Positions 53,286 through 62,956 of a DNA stretch of 64,000 bases are shown here, piece after piece. Positions within the stretch are counted from its first letter, which is position 1; each line of letters opens with the position of its first letter. Made by a program: the position numbers and the translations under genes. The notes under the pieces were generated by a model that had not been told where the DNA came from, made no database searches, and saw only the letters and a program-made list of their open reading frames with translations. The DNA comes from Methylobacter sp. KS41 (GTDB lineage: Bacteria > Pseudomonadota > Gammaproteobacteria > Methylococcales > Methylomonadaceae), in assembly GCA_002862125.1 (NCBI GenBank), contig PHSP01000002.1:1-64000 (forward strand), in the 5' to 3' direction.

Positions 53286-53584
53286 GGGAATTTTCTTATG
53301 CTTTCGGGTGGCTGGGTAAACGAACCGGACGGGAAATGTTCCAGGGACATGGGATGATCCTGAAATGCAGTGCCCAAATCGGCCTGGGACAGATTCCGGG
53401 TGTAGCGGGCTTCGGTGAAAAGGCACAGATCAGTCAGTTTCAGCATTTTGACCAATGCCGCCTTTTCCTCGAGAACTGGTTGCCGGGCGCTTTCGCTAAA
53501 AGATGCATGTACCAGCAGCAGGACCAATAAAACAAGCCCGCCTGTTATATATAAAAAAAATAAAGAGGAATATCTCATATCCAT
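53282..53584 (-). CDS. Small membrane protein opening the copper-linked operon
   Basis: A 100-residue protein: one N-terminal helix (SLFFLYITGGLVLLVLLLVHA) and an exported, mostly polar tail (TDLCLFTEARYTRNLSQADL) with one cysteine. ATG 53584 or 53578 could be used. It overlaps the permease ATG by 4 bp, so it is likely co-translated. The exported segment contains DLCLFTEARYTRN and a HFPSGSFTQPP tail but I do not recognise a family. It may be a partner subunit of the ABC transporter. Confidence 0.65.
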   Translation of the reverse strand: MDMRYSSLFFLYITGGLVLLVLLLVHASFSESARQPVLEEKAALVKMLKLTDLCLFTEARYTRNLSQADLGTAFQDHPMSLEHFPSGSFTQPPESIRKFP

Positions 53585-54062
53585 TACTCATAAAGCCTTT
53601 AAGCGCTTAAGTAAAAGGCGTCATGTCATTAGTCATTAAACACGCCTGACGCAGGTAAGATTCAAAGGCGCCTAACTTCTCCGCTGAGTTATTATCAAAC
53701 AATAAATTTGAGGCGGCAATTATGAATAGTTGAATATTAGAAATCTTTAATACTTAGAAAATATGGCATTTGAAACAAAGCAATACTAATGCCGTCAATA
53801 TTAATTTCTTTATTAATCAGCTGGCTATATTTAAAGCAGCTAAATAGAATAATTAACCTGTGTTATATAACGCACTTTTAATAAGCGATATGACTCACTT
53901 TTGCATTAAGTTTTGGATATTTCTTTTATTGATTTCCGCCGCTCAAACAAAAGTTCCTGTCTAACGGGCGCAACTATTGCGCTCAGCAAATATTCCTGTT
54001 TAGTAAAATACCTCAGCTATTAGCAGGAATCGTGATATTGGCGGGGATGGGATTGCGCCATC
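53585..54062. other. AT-rich gap between two copper-linked transcripts
   Basis: The 478 bp carry no convincing frame. GCGCAA (53968-53973) and TTGCGC (53977-53982) form a 6-bp stem with a 3-nt loop about 80 nt after the TauE/SafE-cupredoxin stop. No T-run follows on the minus strand, so it is as likely a binding site as a terminator. The promoter of the ABC-NosL operon should be in the lower half of this gap. Confidence 0.5.
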
Positions 54063-55385
54063 TTATCGTTTACCAGCCCAAACCTCTTGATAAAAGGACT
54101 CCAGACGCTGCCATAACTTCCTGAATCCATGAATAAAGCGCTGCCGGTAGGCTTCAATAGCAGACGGTTTTTGCCCGGAGGGCTCTGCCGCAGGCTTTTC
54201 ATTCTTCGTGGGAGGAGGTGCGTTGTCAACGACTATGAATGTGCCGGGTATCATTCCCATCCAGCAACTCCAGGGAACTGCGCCACTTTCCGGCGGCGTA
54301 AATTCGATAGTCTGTGTCCCCTCTTTTAGCTCGATTCTCATCCTGTATTCAGGAATTACGATGACTTTATTGCATTCATTCAATTCCTTGCCATTGATCA
54401 CCCACTTTACCGGAACGCCTTTGCGCAGAGTAAACCGGTTGGGTGAGAATTTGCTTTTCAGGACATCCATGCGGATTGTTTGTTCAATGTCGCACGACGG
54501 GGTTTCCGCTACAGCCGGTGACAGCTGTTGCGACACGCGTGCAACCAGGGTATTGAGGTCTATGCCTGTGCCCGTTACCGCCAGCCCCCGGTTAACCATG
54601 ATTGTTCCCAGGATCATGACGATAACGCCGGAGGCTTTCAGTAATTTGGGAGTCAGGTTTGCCGAAAGCAGGCTGGTGAGAAACCCGAAGCCCAACAACA
54701 AAGGCAAGGTGCCGATGCCGAAAAAAAACAAAATGGCAGCGCCCTGAGTCCAGCTGCCCGTTCCGGCGGCCATAACGTACATGGCTTGCAAAGGGCCGCA
54801 AATAATCATCAAGCCGTTCAGGAGACCAATGACGAAGGGGTTGCTGCGTTTACGGTATTCCTTGCCAACAAAGCGCATAATAAACTTTGGAGTCCTGATC
54901 TGGAAATGACTCAGTGCAGGAAACACTTCCAGCATGTGCAGGCCGAACAGTATCAGAAATACTCCGGCAGCGATACCAACTGCGCCTTGCGTGTAGGGCG
55001 TAAAAGCGACGATTGAGCCAAATGCGCCAAATATTGCGCCGATAATCGTATAAGAAAGCGTTTTACCGATGCCGTAAAGGAAATGCGTAGTGTAGGATTT
55101 GCGTCCATTGGCGGCGCTTTTCGCTGTGTAGCCGACAATCAGGGGGCCGCACATGCCCACGCAGTGAAAACTGGTCAGGAAACCAATCAGAATAAGCAGC
55201 CCATAACTCATGTCGCGGCTTAGCTTGGGCATGTCAGAGTGGTTCATGAACCAGCTGTCGAGCCAAAGGATGAAGCCAATCCCGATAAGCGCAAGCATGA
55301 CCGCCGCGAGTTTTTTTAGTGCAATACGCAAACGCGGACGCGGATGAGCCGGACTGGGTTGTAAACTCTCGTTGGTCGGGTTCAT
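54063..55385 (-). CDS. TauE/SafE-type membrane protein with C-terminal cupredoxin-like domain
   Basis: A 440-residue protein. Six or seven helices follow a short basic start; the signature FHCVGMCGPLI has Cys75, Met78 and Cys79 in the first core helix, and CGPLQAM (Cys196) a matching half later, the DsbD_2/TauE-SafE pattern linked to copper in cytochrome oxidase assembly. After residue about 295 comes a periplasmic cupredoxin-like domain. Cys338 (NECNK) and WSCWMGM (Cys374, Met376, Met378) are plausible ligands, though the usual His is not evident. A Lys/Pro linker and basic helix end the protein. It is divergent from the Met-rich gene cluster. Confidence 0.82.
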   Translation of the reverse strand: MNPTNESLQPSPAHPRPRLRIALKKLAAVMLALIGIGFILWLDSWFMNHSDMPKLSRDMSYGLLILIGFLTSFHCVGMCGPLIVGYTAKSAANGRKSYTTHFLYGIGKTLSYTIIGAIFGAFGSIVAFTPYTQGAVGIAAGVFLILFGLHMLEVFPALSHFQIRTPKFIMRFVGKEYRKRSNPFVIGLLNGLMIICGPLQAMYVMAAGTGSWTQGAAILFFFGIGTLPLLLGFGFLTSLLSANLTPKLLKASGVIVMILGTIMVNRGLAVTGTGIDLNTLVARVSQQLSPAVAETPSCDIEQTIRMDVLKSKFSPNRFTLRKGVPVKWVINGKELNECNKVIVIPEYRMRIELKEGTQTIEFTPPESGAVPWSCWMGMIPGTFIVVDNAPPPTKNEKPAAEPSGQKPSAIEAYRQRFIHGFRKLWQRLESFYQEVWAGKR

Positions 55386-55452
55386 GATGGGGTTTTGAGC
55401 ATAGCTGAAATTTTCCGGATTGACATAGCTGGCAGTGGAGTTTAACGTTAGT

Positions 55453-55474
55453 TATTGGATTTGCAAAGCCAATA
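55453..55474. promoter_or_regulatory. 22-bp operator-like dyad
   Basis: TATTGGATTTGCAAAGCCAATA has ten of eleven base pairs symmetrical about 55463.5. It lies 68 bp upstream of the TauE/SafE gene and about 310 bp before the divergent small membrane-protein gene. A dimeric regulator site is the simplest reading. The rest of 55386-55786 has no gene or repeat that I can support. Confidence 0.45.
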
Positions 55475-55786
55475 GGACTATAGATTATTGAATACTAATA
55501 GAGGGGCCAAGAATCAATTCATTCTCCATAGCGCGGGCCTGGGCAGCATTGGCACAAAATTAGTTTCAGTTGAATGAATCCGGAATGACCGTTTTGTGGT
55601 TATTTTCCCGGTTTCCAGAAAGACCGGAGACGAATTGATAGGGCTGACTAAATATTGATTTCAGCTTAAAAATTGATTGACTTGGCTATGAAAATTGTCT
55701 TAAATGAACCCGGGTGAACTCTAGGTATTCAATGAATCACATATCCGCAGAATCGCACTCTGGCGGCGCAGAACAAGGCAAGGGGG

Positions 55787-56035
55787 ATGGCAATGGAAGG
55801 CAGTCGCTTGTTTAAAACTGAGGTAATAGTCAAGAGCGTCGTTACGGCTATGGCGGTATCATCAATCATACACGCCAGCAAGGGTGCCATGGCTGCATTT
55901 GCCGGATATTCATTTATTATGTTCAGCCTGGGTATCGCAGCAGGGTATTTGATACATAAGCATCGTAAAAAATTATTTAAGTCACGGGCAAAACCGCCGG
56001 ACAAACCATGGATTTTGTTTTGCGGCAAAAAGTAA
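55787..56035 (+). CDS. Small single-helix membrane protein, relative of the Met-rich protein
   Basis: An 82-residue protein. An amphipathic first half (KTEVIVKSVVTAMAVSSIIH) leads to a helix (GYSFIMFSLGIAAGYLI) and a basic tail HKHRKKLFKSRAKPP. The helix-plus-KHRK end resembles that of the next gene (VLFGLGVVAGCYVYKHRKSL), so the two are distant paralogues. ATG 55787 sits too close to the AAGGGGG site; ATG 55793 has better spacing. Function unknown; shares a neighbourhood with copper genes. Confidence 0.6.
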   Translation: MAMEGSRLFKTEVIVKSVVTAMAVSSIIHASKGAMAAFAGYSFIMFSLGIAAGYLIHKHRKKLFKSRAKPPDKPWILFCGKK

Positions 56036-56309
56036 ATGTTAAAGACTTATTTGCGGTAACGCAGGAAGATCCTGAAGGAGAAAGCGTTTTTAGATAAACC
56101 CTGTCTTGCTTGTTCAAATATTCAATCTATCAAAGGGCGGTTATCATTTGATTCAGAAAAGCCATCAATACACTGCTTCGTGAAAACAAAATATCCATTT
56201 TTGTTGTAAAAGCTGAAAAAGACAATCGATCCCACAATTCAGGTGGGTCAATATTAAGTGACTGTTTTTTAAATTCTATTTTAACCATGTTGGAAAGGAG
56301 TAATAAATT

Positions 56310-56663
56310 ATGTCACACGTCAATACAGAAAAGACTATAGCCGGTGTTGTAAAAGCTGGAGCAGTAAAAATGATGGACCCTGCAATGGGGGAAATGAATA
56401 TGGGCTCAATGATGATGGATGGCATGGAGCCGATGATGAAGGGAGGCATGGAAGCAATGATGGGCGCGGGCATGGGCTCAATGATGAAAAATCCAGGACG
56501 GGTCACAGGTGTCGTTGCATATACCGGTTCCGGCGCAAGGAAAAGTGTAATAAGAAAAATCTTCACAAATCCCTGGGTACTATTCGGCCTCGGTGTCGTT
56601 GCGGGTTGCTATGTTTATAAGCATCGAAAGTCCCTCATCTCGTCTTCTGAAAAAGCTCAATAA
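56310..56663 (+). CDS. Methionine-rich single-helix membrane protein
   Basis: A 117-residue protein. Residues 21-60 contain 17 methionines, spaced as single residues, pairs and one triplet (MMDP, MNMGSMMMDG, PMMKGG, GSMM), with Gly and acidic residues between. Such stretches bind Cu(I) in copper transporters and storage proteins. There is no N-terminal signal; one helix lies at about 88-104, followed by a KHRKSL tail. GGAAAGGAG precedes the ATG. It shares its C-terminal half with the gene 275 bp upstream, and an HMA-like gene follows. I infer copper binding; no known family name is certain. Confidence 0.75.
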   Translation: MSHVNTEKTIAGVVKAGAVKMMDPAMGEMNMGSMMMDGMEPMMKGGMEAMMGAGMGSMMKNPGRVTGVVAYTGSGARKSVIRKIFTNPWVLFGLGVVAGCYVYKHRKSLISSSEKAQ

Positions 56664-56755
56664 GAAGGATAAGGTTATTGTTTTGTAGCATATAAAGCAT
56701 CAAAGCGCTGATATGCTTAACAGACAGCCGTTTTGAGATTTCTGAAATTTCAATC

Positions 56756-57071
56756 ATGGACACTGAAATGAAGCCTTCTCATACCGGCAGCCTTAGTCAT
56801 GGCAAAGTGGTTCATGCACTGAACCGGCGAGTTCGTATTATTTCGCCGGTTTTGCTCAAAGATCCGGAACGGGCCTGTGTTCTGGAGATTCTGCTGCAAA
56901 AGCGGGATGGCATCGAAAAAGTCCGCACGGGTTCCTGATATTGCCTCCCTAGTCATATACTTCGACCCCAATAAGCTCCCGAAAGCCAAGCTATTCATCC
57001 TTTTGGATGCGTTACTGGTGAACCTGGGCAAAAAAATCCACAGCTACTCTCACGCAATTGGAGCCTTCTGA
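56756..57071 (+). pseudogene. HMA-like metal-binding protein gene with a one-base frameshift
   Basis: The first frame (VVHALNRRVRIISPVL to RDGIEKVRTGS) stops at TGA 56936-56938. The +1 frame continues at once as VPDIASLVIYFDPNKLPKAK to the end at 57071. Removing one G from the GGG at 56929-56931 joins them into about 104 residues. The joined protein has the helix-strand order of HMA_2-type heavy-metal-associated domains (HALNRRVRI, GIEKV, IASLVIYFDPN), without the CxxC of classical HMA. It could be a true pseudogene, a sequencing error or a slippage site. Confidence 0.7.
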
Positions 57072-57143
57072 GAGTGTTTTCATTGCCACGTAACGAGGCC
57101 AAGCGTAGACTAGCGGAAATTCCAGAAATTGCCGGGAAGGGTT

Positions 57144-58544
57144 ATGCGTATCTTTAAATTATGGCGTTCCGGCGCGTTTTTACGGATGGTCATTTTTACC
57201 GTGATCGCGTGGCTGCCTGTTCAACACTTTGCCTTAGCAGATCAACGAGCCTCAGCTTGGACAGTGTGGCAATTGGATATCGACGGCGCCGTCGGTCCCG
57301 CGACCAGCAATTATATCCTGCGCAATTTCGACAGGGCTGTGGAAAAAGGGGCTAAGATAATCATCTTACGCATCGATACACCGGGAGGACTGGATACTTC
57401 GATGCGAGAGATTATTAAAAAAATTATTGCTTCGCCCTTGCCAGTGGTTGGCTATGTCGCGCCAAGCGGAGCCCGCGCCGCCAGCGCCGGAACCTACATT
57501 CTTTACGCCTGCCACATCGCTGCAATGGCGCCGGCTACAAATTTAGGCGCGGCGACGCCGGTGCAATTGCTTGATATCGGGTCCTTGCCCGATCAAGGCA
57601 GGCCAATGGACGGGAAAAATCCGGCCAAGGCCGCCACCCCAACCGGTGATGCCATGAAGGAGAAAATCATCAATGATGCGATCGCCTATATCCGCGGCTT
57701 GGCTACCATGCGCGGCAGAAACGCGGACTGGGCCGAACAAGCTGTGCGCGTAGCGGCCAGTCTGCCTGCGGAAGAAGCCTTGAAACTGCATGTCATCGAT
57801 TTGATCGCCGCCAATAATGCCGATTTGCTGGACAAGCTTGATGGCCTCAAAGTCAATGTCCTGGGTAAGGAAACCGTATTGCAGACACGTGGCGCGGCTG
57901 TCGATGATATTGTTCCCGATTGGCGCAGTAATTTGTTGGCGGTAATCTCCAATCCCAATATCGCCTATATTTTGCTGTTAATCGGTTTGTTTGGAATCGT
58001 TGTGGAATTTACCCATCCAGGCGCGGTAGCGCCGGGGACCATCGGCGTCATTTGTCTTTTGCTGGCTTTGTATTCCTTTCAGCTATTGCCGGTTAATTAT
58101 GCTGGCATCGCACTGATTGTTTTAGGTCTTGGCCTAATGGTGGCCGAAGCTTTCGTACCCAGTTTCGGTATTCTGGGCATTGGCGGCATTAGTGCGTTTG
58201 TATTCGGATCTGTGGTTCTTATTGATTCCGATGCGCCCGGTTTCGGTATCAATAGAGGATTGATTGGCGGTTTCGCGCTGAGTAGCGCGGCGTTTTTTAT
58301 TTTCGCTCTTGGCATGCTGCTCAAGTCCAGGCACCGGCCGCTGGTCAGCGGCCGGGAAGAATTGCTTGGCAGCATCGGCGAAGCGATGGAAGATTTTGCC
58401 GAAACCGGCAGGGTGCGTGTCCATAGCGAAACCTGGAATGCGCAAACCAATCACGCCGTGCATAAAAAAGATAAAGTCAGGATTATCGGTCTGGACGGCT
58501 TGCTGCTGACTGTCACCCCTTGTCAAACAGAGGAGAAGCAATAA
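57144..58544 (+). CDS. NfeD-family membrane protein with ClpP-like serine protease domain
   Basis: A 466-residue protein. After a signal-like start, a ClpP/crotonase-type protease domain (about 35-220) shows [19 protein letters not shown] and [20 protein letters not shown], the latter with the catalytic Ser of SAGT and a Lys further on. Then come about five helices ([18 protein letters not shown] onwards) and a C-terminal soluble OB-like NfeD domain ([20 protein letters not shown]). GGGAAGGG precedes ATG 57144. It overlaps the slipin gene by 1 bp; the NfeD-stomatin pair is a widely conserved membrane-domain system. Confidence 0.9.
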   Translation: MRIFKLWRSGAFLRMVIFTVIAWLPVQHFALADQRASAWTVWQLDIDGAVGPATSNYILRNFDRAVEKGAKIIILRIDTPGGLDTSMREIIKKIIASPLPVVGYVAPSGARAASAGTYILYACHIAAMAPATNLGAATPVQLLDIGSLPDQGRPMDGKNPAKAATPTGDAMKEKIINDAIAYIRGLATMRGRNADWAEQAVRVAASLPAEEALKLHVIDLIAANNADLLDKLDGLKVNVLGKETVLQTRGAAVDDIVPDWRSNLLAVISNPNIAYILLLIGLFGIVVEFTHPGAVAPGTIGVICLLLALYSFQLLPVNYAGIALIVLGLGLMVAEAFVPSFGILGIGGISAFVFGSVVLIDSDAPGFGINRGLIGGFALSSAAFFIFALGMLLKSRHRPLVSGREELLGSIGEAMEDFAETGRVRVHSETWNAQTNHAVHKKDKVRIIGLDGLLLTVTPCQTEEKQ

Positions 58545-59284
58545 TGTTAGGCTATTTTTTATCTATCCTTGGCGTCCTGGTCTTTATGGTTATGGTGAGC
58601 GCCATCAGAATTCTCCGCGAATATGAACGCGGCGTTATTTTTATGCTGGGCCGTTTCGACGGGGTAAGAGGCCCCGGCTTTATTTTCGTGATTCCTATAA
58701 TCCAGCAAATGGTGCGCGTCGATTTACGCACTGTGGTCATGGACGTGCCCACGCAGGATGTGATATCCAGGGATAATGTTTCTGTCAAGGTCAATGCAGT
58801 GGTGTATTTTCGCGTCATCGAACCGGACAAAGCCATTATTCAGGTGGAAAACTTCTACAACGCCACCAGTCAATTGGCTCAAACGACCTTGCGGTCCGTG
58901 CTGGGACAGCATGAACTGGATGAAATGCTGGCGGAACGCGACCGCTTGAATGTCGACATCCAAACTATTCTCGATCAGCAAACCGATGCCTGGGGCATTA
59001 AAGTTTCGCTCGTCGAAATCAAGCAAGTGGATTTGGACGATAATATGGTGCGCGCTATCGCCAAACAGGCGGAGGCGGAACGCGTTCGCCGCGCGAAAAT
59101 CATTCACGCGGAAGGTGAAATGCAGGCGGCCGAAAAACTTTTGGGCGCCGCCGCAATACTGGCGCAACAGCCGCAGGCGATTCAGTTACGCTATTTGCAG
59201 ACCTTGACGGAAATCGCCGGTGATAAATCATCAACCATCGTTTTCCCTTTGCCCATCGATTTTTTGAATCAAAAGAAGCCGTAG
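58544..59284 (+). CDS. Slipin/stomatin (SPFH-domain) protein
   Basis: A 246-residue membrane protein: N-terminal helix ([19 protein letters not shown]) and an SPFH/band-7 domain with [60 protein letters not shown] and the later helix [19 protein letters not shown]. Stomatins form oligomeric rings in the membrane and work with NfeD proteases. ATG 58544 has a GAGGAG site inside the end of the NfeD gene. The following 108 bp hold only a weak TCAGAA/TTCTGA hairpin. Confidence 0.93.
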   Translation: MLGYFLSILGVLVFMVMVSAIRILREYERGVIFMLGRFDGVRGPGFIFVIPIIQQMVRVDLRTVVMDVPTQDVISRDNVSVKVNAVVYFRVIEPDKAIIQVENFYNATSQLAQTTLRSVLGQHELDEMLAERDRLNVDIQTILDQQTDAWGIKVSLVEIKQVDLDDNMVRAIAKQAEAERVRRAKIIHAEGEMQAAEKLLGAAAILAQQPQAIQLRYLQTLTEIAGDKSSTIVFPLPIDFLNQKKP

Positions 59285-59392
59285 CCGGAAGCTCATTCAG
59301 AATTGCCTTCTGAGTCCCCGGCATAGCAGGGGCATATTGATGACCGATTTCGATAAAACGGGACAATCTTTGCTACAGAACCATCTCTCGAC

Positions 59393-60088
59393 TTAGACTT
59401 TAAGCCGGTAGCCCACGCCCGATTCCGTCAAAAAATACTGCGGCTGAGCCGGGTCCGTTTCCAGCTTCTGTCTGAGCTGGCTCATGTAAATCCGCAGATA
59501 ATGCGAATTTTCCCGGTAGGCCGGCCCCCAAACTTCTTTAAGCAGGAATTGATGCGTCAATACCTTCCCGGCATTTTTAATCAGCACCGACAATAGCCGG
59601 TACTGAATCGGCGTTAGATGAACTTCCCTTTCGCCGATAAAGACCTGGCGTTTTATTAAATCGGCCTTCAGCGCGCCGGTAGTAAAAACATTGTCCTGAC
59701 TCCGGGCCGGACTGCTTAACGAATGACGCATGGCGACCCGGATACGGGCGAGCAATTCACCTAAACCAAACGGCTTGGTCAGGTAATCGTCGGCGCCAGC
59801 ATCCAGAGCATCAATTTTATGCTGCTCGGCGCTGCGTGCCGACAATATAATGATGGGCATGGCTGACCACTCCCGTATTGATTTGATAACAGCAACGCCA
59901 TCCATGTCAGGCAAACCCAAATCAAGGATGATGAGGTCGGGTTTTCTAATCCCCGCTTCGATAATGCCTTGCCTGCCCCGGTCCGCTTCGAATACCTTAA
60001 ATCCATGAGCGCCAAGGCCGGTTCGCAAAAACAGGCGGATTGCCGGATCGTCCTCTATAAGAACTATGACAAGGCTTGCCTGAGTCAT
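59393..60088 (-). CDS. kdpE: Potassium-system response regulator KdpE
   Basis: A 231-residue OmpR-type regulator. The receiver domain has Asp12-13 region IEDD, phosphoacceptor Asp56 in IILDLGLPD and Lys in LTKPF. The C-terminal winged helix includes YRLLSVLIKNAGKVLTHQFL and LRIYMSQLRQKLE. It activates kdpFABC when potassium is low. It lies 22 bp after kdpD on the same strand. Confidence 0.93.
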   Translation of the reverse strand: MTQASLVIVLIEDDPAIRLFLRTGLGAHGFKVFEADRGRQGIIEAGIRKPDLIILDLGLPDMDGVAVIKSIREWSAMPIIILSARSAEQHKIDALDAGADDYLTKPFGLGELLARIRVAMRHSLSSPARSQDNVFTTGALKADLIKRQVFIGEREVHLTPIQYRLLSVLIKNAGKVLTHQFLLKEVWGPAYRENSHYLRIYMSQLRQKLETDPAQPQYFLTESGVGYRLKV

Positions 60089-60110
60089 GGCTAGTCAACA
60101 ATTAAGCAGC

Positions 60111-62861
60111 TCATTCTTCCTCTTTTATCACCGGCGGAGCGTGATTTACGGGAATCATGAAAGAAAATACCGCGCCTCCTGTTGGCCGGTTTTGCGCATG
60201 AATGCTGCCTCCATGAGCTTCAATAATGGCCCGGCAAATTGCCAAACCCAGCCCAACCCCGCTTTGCGCGGCCTCATGGCGGACTCGATAGAATTTCTCA
60301 AACAGCTTGTTTTCGAGGCCATTGGGGATGCCGGGCCCATGATCGGCAACCGATATTTCCATTGCGCCGGAAGAAGCAATTGCGATGATTTCCACGGGAC
60401 TTCTTTCCGGTGTATAGCGCAGAATATTTTCCAGCAGGTTGTTTAAAACCTGTTCGATCATAACCGCATCAACATAAATCATCGGCGTGCCGGGCGGCAG
60501 TTTAACGGTTACCAGACGGTCCGCCAGACGTTTTTGCAGGCGCGTCAACACGGCTCCGATAATTTCTTCAAGCGGGACCCATTGTTTGTTCAGCTCAATG
60601 ACGCCTGAATCAAGCTGGGCCATATCCAGGATATTGTTAACCAGATTCGACATTCGCAACCCTTCATCATAAATGGAGCGGCTCAGTTCAAGTTTTTCAT
60701 CCGCCTTGAGTGCATTGTTTTTCTCCATTAAAGCGCTGGCTGAGCCAACAATGGTTGCCAGCGGCGTACGCAAATCATGTGAAATGGAACTGAGCAGTGA
60801 ATTCCGCAAGCGTTCAGCTTCCATTTCCACCTGAGTCTTCCGGGCTTGCTCGGTCAGTCTAACGCGGGTAATCGTCTGGGCAATCTGCCCAAGAAAGGTA
60901 TCCAGTAATTTCCGTTGCTCAGGCAGGAACACCCTGCGCAAATTAACAGGAAGCAACGCCAGAACACCCAGCATGGTTTCTTTGTTGCTCAGCGGAAAAT
61001 AAATAGCCTCGGCGCCCGGCAAGGTATTAGTTCCCTGGCCGGCGATCTCGTTATGATCAAAAACCCATTGCGCAACGCTCAGGTCTACAGCATGCAGCGA
61101 TTCCGGCAAGGTCCTGCCGGGAGGATAACTAATGCGGCCGTTGGCGTCAGGAAACAAAATAACGTTCCGGCTGCCGAACTCTGTATAAAGATGATGCACC
61201 GCTGCACGCACTATTTCATCCTCGCTCTGACTCGCTGTCAAATCCTTGCTTATCGAGTACAGAACCGCCGCGCGACGTTCGCGGTGCCCGGCCACCTTGG
61301 CCTGGGAGCGGACATTAGCCATCAGATTACTGGTTAAAATCGCCACGGTCAACATCGCCAGCAGCGTCACCAGATATTGGCTGTCGGATACCGAAAAACT
61401 GAAATAAGGTGTGACAAAAAACAAATCGAATATAGCAACGCCGATAAAAGAGGCAAAAATGGCGGGACCGCGGCCAAAACGCGTGGCAATAAAAACCACG
61501 CCTAGCAAAAAGACCATAATCAGATTGGCCAGCTCAAATCTGCCAAACATCAAACGGGCAAGCACAGTACTGGCAATAGTCACCGCCACGGCCCAGAAAT
61601 AGCCGAGGTAGTAACCTTTCTTTCGTGCCGGAATTTTCACGCTGAGCCCAGGCAACGGATTTTTCCGGTACAGGGAAATCTCTGATTGATCCTCGTCAGC
61701 GCCCTTTTCATGTCTGGGACTTCCCAGCAGATAGATATTGATATTGTGCGCATCGCTAATCAGCATATCGACCACCGAACCCAGCAGAAATCGTTTCCAT
61801 CCACGGCGAGTCGGTTTCCCAATGACCATCTTGGTAATATTTCTTTCATTGGAAAACTTTACGATGGCGGAGCTCATATCCGGCGCGCTTAAGGTTACGG
61901 TCTCGGCCCCCAAGCGTTCCGCAAGACGCAAAATGCGCAGCACTGCATCACGTTTTTCCGCCGGCAAGCGTTGCAGTTCAGGGGTTTCGACATACACCAC
62001 AAGCCATTCGGCATGCAGGCTGGTCGCAAAGCGCTTGCCGGCTCGGACCAGGCGTTCCGCCAGAGCATTGGGGCCTATGCAAACGAGAATGCGCTCATTT
62101 ACTTGCCAAATTTCACGTATGGAATTATCCTCGCGGTAATCCAGCATCTGCGCATCGACGAGATTGGCGGTTTGCCGCAGGGCCAGTTCCCGCAATGCGA
62201 TAAGATTGCCTTTACGGAAAAAATTTTTGATCGCTTCCTGCGCCTGTTGCGGCAAATAAACCTTGCCGTCATTGAGTCTATCGATCAACTCATCGGGCGG
62301 CAAGTCCACCAGTTCGATTTCATTGGCTTCTTCAAACACCGTATCCGGCACGGTTTCCCAGACTCGTATGCCGGAAATCTGGCTGATATCGTCATTGAGG
62401 CTTTCTAGATGCTGCACATTGAGCGCGGTATAAACATCAATGCCGGCTACGAGGAGCTCTTCGATGTCCTGCCAGCGTTTGGGATGCCTGCAACCTTGTG
62501 CATTCGTGTGCGCAAGCTCGTCAACCAAAATGATTGAGGGTTTTCGCTTAAGCGCGGCGTCCAGGTCAAACTCCCGCAAGGCCGTCCCCCGGTAGTCGAT
62601 CAGCTTGGGCGGCAATACCTCCAGCCCTTCCAGCAGGGCGGCAGTTTCCTTGCGGCCATGGGTTTCCACCAGGCCGACAATTATGTCAATATTTTCGCTT
62701 CGCCTCTCCCGCGCCGCCAGAAGCATGGCATAGGTCTTGCCGACTCCGGCCGCCGCACCGAAAAATATCTTTAACCGGCCTCTCCGGGCCTTGGCTTTTT
62801 CCCGTTCGACTCGTGCAAGCAGTTCGTCCGGATCGGGGCGTTCAATATTCATGACCGGCAT
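60111..62861 (-). CDS. kdpD: Potassium-system sensor histidine kinase KdpD
   Basis: A 916-residue sensor. The N-terminal KdpD domain has Walker A GAAAGVGKTYAML and VGLVETHGRKETAALLEGLE. A USP-like domain (about 250-370) precedes four helices (DUF4118 type: YYLGYFWAVAVTIASTVLA on), then a GAF-like part. The kinase core has His695 in SSISHDLRTPLATIVG, with N box NNLLENILRYTP and G boxes DHGPGIP and GVGLGLAI. Turgor or K+ limitation would be sensed and passed to KdpE. Length and order match E. coli KdpD (894). Confidence 0.95.
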   Translation of the reverse strand: MPVMNIERPDPDELLARVEREKAKARRGRLKIFFGAAAGVGKTYAMLLAARERRSENIDIIVGLVETHGRKETAALLEGLEVLPPKLIDYRGTALREFDLDAALKRKPSIILVDELAHTNAQGCRHPKRWQDIEELLVAGIDVYTALNVQHLESLNDDISQISGIRVWETVPDTVFEEANEIELVDLPPDELIDRLNDGKVYLPQQAQEAIKNFFRKGNLIALRELALRQTANLVDAQMLDYREDNSIREIWQVNERILVCIGPNALAERLVRAGKRFATSLHAEWLVVYVETPELQRLPAEKRDAVLRILRLAERLGAETVTLSAPDMSSAIVKFSNERNITKMVIGKPTRRGWKRFLLGSVVDMLISDAHNINIYLLGSPRHEKGADEDQSEISLYRKNPLPGLSVKIPARKKGYYLGYFWAVAVTIASTVLARLMFGRFELANLIMVFLLGVVFIATRFGRGPAIFASFIGVAIFDLFFVTPYFSFSVSDSQYLVTLLAMLTVAILTSNLMANVRSQAKVAGHRERRAAVLYSISKDLTASQSEDEIVRAAVHHLYTEFGSRNVILFPDANGRISYPPGRTLPESLHAVDLSVAQWVFDHNEIAGQGTNTLPGAEAIYFPLSNKETMLGVLALLPVNLRRVFLPEQRKLLDTFLGQIAQTITRVRLTEQARKTQVEMEAERLRNSLLSSISHDLRTPLATIVGSASALMEKNNALKADEKLELSRSIYDEGLRMSNLVNNILDMAQLDSGVIELNKQWVPLEEIIGAVLTRLQKRLADRLVTVKLPPGTPMIYVDAVMIEQVLNNLLENILRYTPERSPVEIIAIASSGAMEISVADHGPGIPNGLENKLFEKFYRVRHEAAQSGVGLGLAICRAIIEAHGGSIHAQNRPTGGAVFSFMIPVNHAPPVIKEEE

Positions 62862-62956
62862 TTTATTTGTGTCTTCATGTAATGATTGCCAGCGGAGAAG
62901 GAGGGCATGCCGCGCTGTTGGCGGCTTTCAAATTCCATGGCTGATAACGTCCCGGA

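Noticed and set aside
47868..53584. Reading the ABC-NosL operon as a nitrous oxide reductase (nos) cluster
   Set aside because: No nosZ, nosR or nosD is present, and the ABC permease is of the FtsX/MacB type rather than NosY.
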